From an uncultured Collinsella sp. (GTDB lineage: Bacteria > Actinomycetota > Coriobacteriia > Coriobacteriales > Coriobacteriaceae): a stretch of DNA of 31,903 nt. The translations under genes and the position numbers were made by a program. The notes under the pieces were generated by a model that was given only the letters and a program-made list of their open reading frames with translations, ran no database searches and was not told where the DNA came from. Below are positions 31,824 to 31,903 of this stretch, one piece after another (positions within the stretch are counted from its first letter, which is position 1; each line of letters starts with the position of its first letter). Location of the stretch: the NCBI GenBank assembly GCA_934630855.1, contig CAKTWW010000023.1, positions 1-31,903 on the forward strand, written 5' to 3'.

Positions 31824-31903
31824 CGAGGGTTGATTTCCGATCTCAGCCGAACACGTTGAGCGGATAGACCGTTCCCGCAGCTAGCCGAACGCCCCCGAGG
31901 CCC

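Overview
The window looks like chromosome of a gut Coriobacteriia member (Actinomycetota), most probably Collinsella. The basis is GC-rich coding DNA with strong G/C third-position preference, mostly clear Shine-Dalgarno (SD) sequences, a long single-chain PurL of the clostridial/bifidobacterial clade, a RecJ-helicase fusion and a BaiA-like dehydrogenase. The genus is an inference from recalled protein families, not from a database search. Most of the window is housekeeping DNA; the more unusual signals lie between genes and in a few accessory genes.

Layout. 1-333: window edge, a possible 3' end of a plus-strand gene, a run of small AT-rich stem-loops and the rplT terminator. 334-1706 (-): infC-rpmI-rplT ribosomal operon with a structured leader; infC probably starts at AUA. 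1744-2235: tRNA-Leu(CAA) on the minus strand with its terminator, followed downstream by two identical 184-bp tandem units that each begin with a copy of the last 23 nt of the tRNA. 2275-3772 (-): transglutaminase-like protein with its promoter. 3848-5093 (-): class II fructose-bisphosphate aldolase. 5021-11588 (-): recJ/RecQ-like fusion, then rel (RSH) and an MBL-fold hydrolase, apparently one transcription unit with a TATAAT promoter. 11729-12727 (+): BASS-family transporter. 12758-14236 (-): cutC and a GalT/HIT-like DUF4931 gene that is cut short by an in-frame TAG. 14507-16160 (+): secreted-domain/TM/zinc-ribbon protein of unusual architecture and lower GC. 16168-16250: very large perfect palindrome. 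16261-22608 (-): complete branched-chain amino-acid type ABC importer with two binding-protein genes (order of transcription SBP2, SBP1, livH, livM, livG, livF). 22858-24267 (+): homoserine dehydrogenase. 24322-25265 (+): BaiA-like short-chain dehydrogenase. 25295-26857 (-): CPA2 cation/proton antiporter. 27042-30788 (+): purL. 30888-31823 (+): EamA/DMT exporter behind an attenuator-like terminator. 31824-31903: nothing recognisable.

How the genes fit together. The liv cluster encodes every part of a HAAT importer and could feed amino-acid metabolism, which also involves hom (Asp-family synthesis). rel next to a recJ-type gene resembles the Firmicutes recJ-apt-rel neighbourhood without apt. 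A BASS transporter and a BaiA-like dehydrogenase in one window hint at bile-acid handling, but they are about 12 kb apart and this remains a hypothesis. I found no CRISPR array, no insertion sequence and no phage or defence operon. The best leads are the tRNA-linked tandem repeat, the nonsense-interrupted DUF4931 gene, the RecJ-helicase fusion, the membrane zinc-ribbon protein and the intergenic palindromes.
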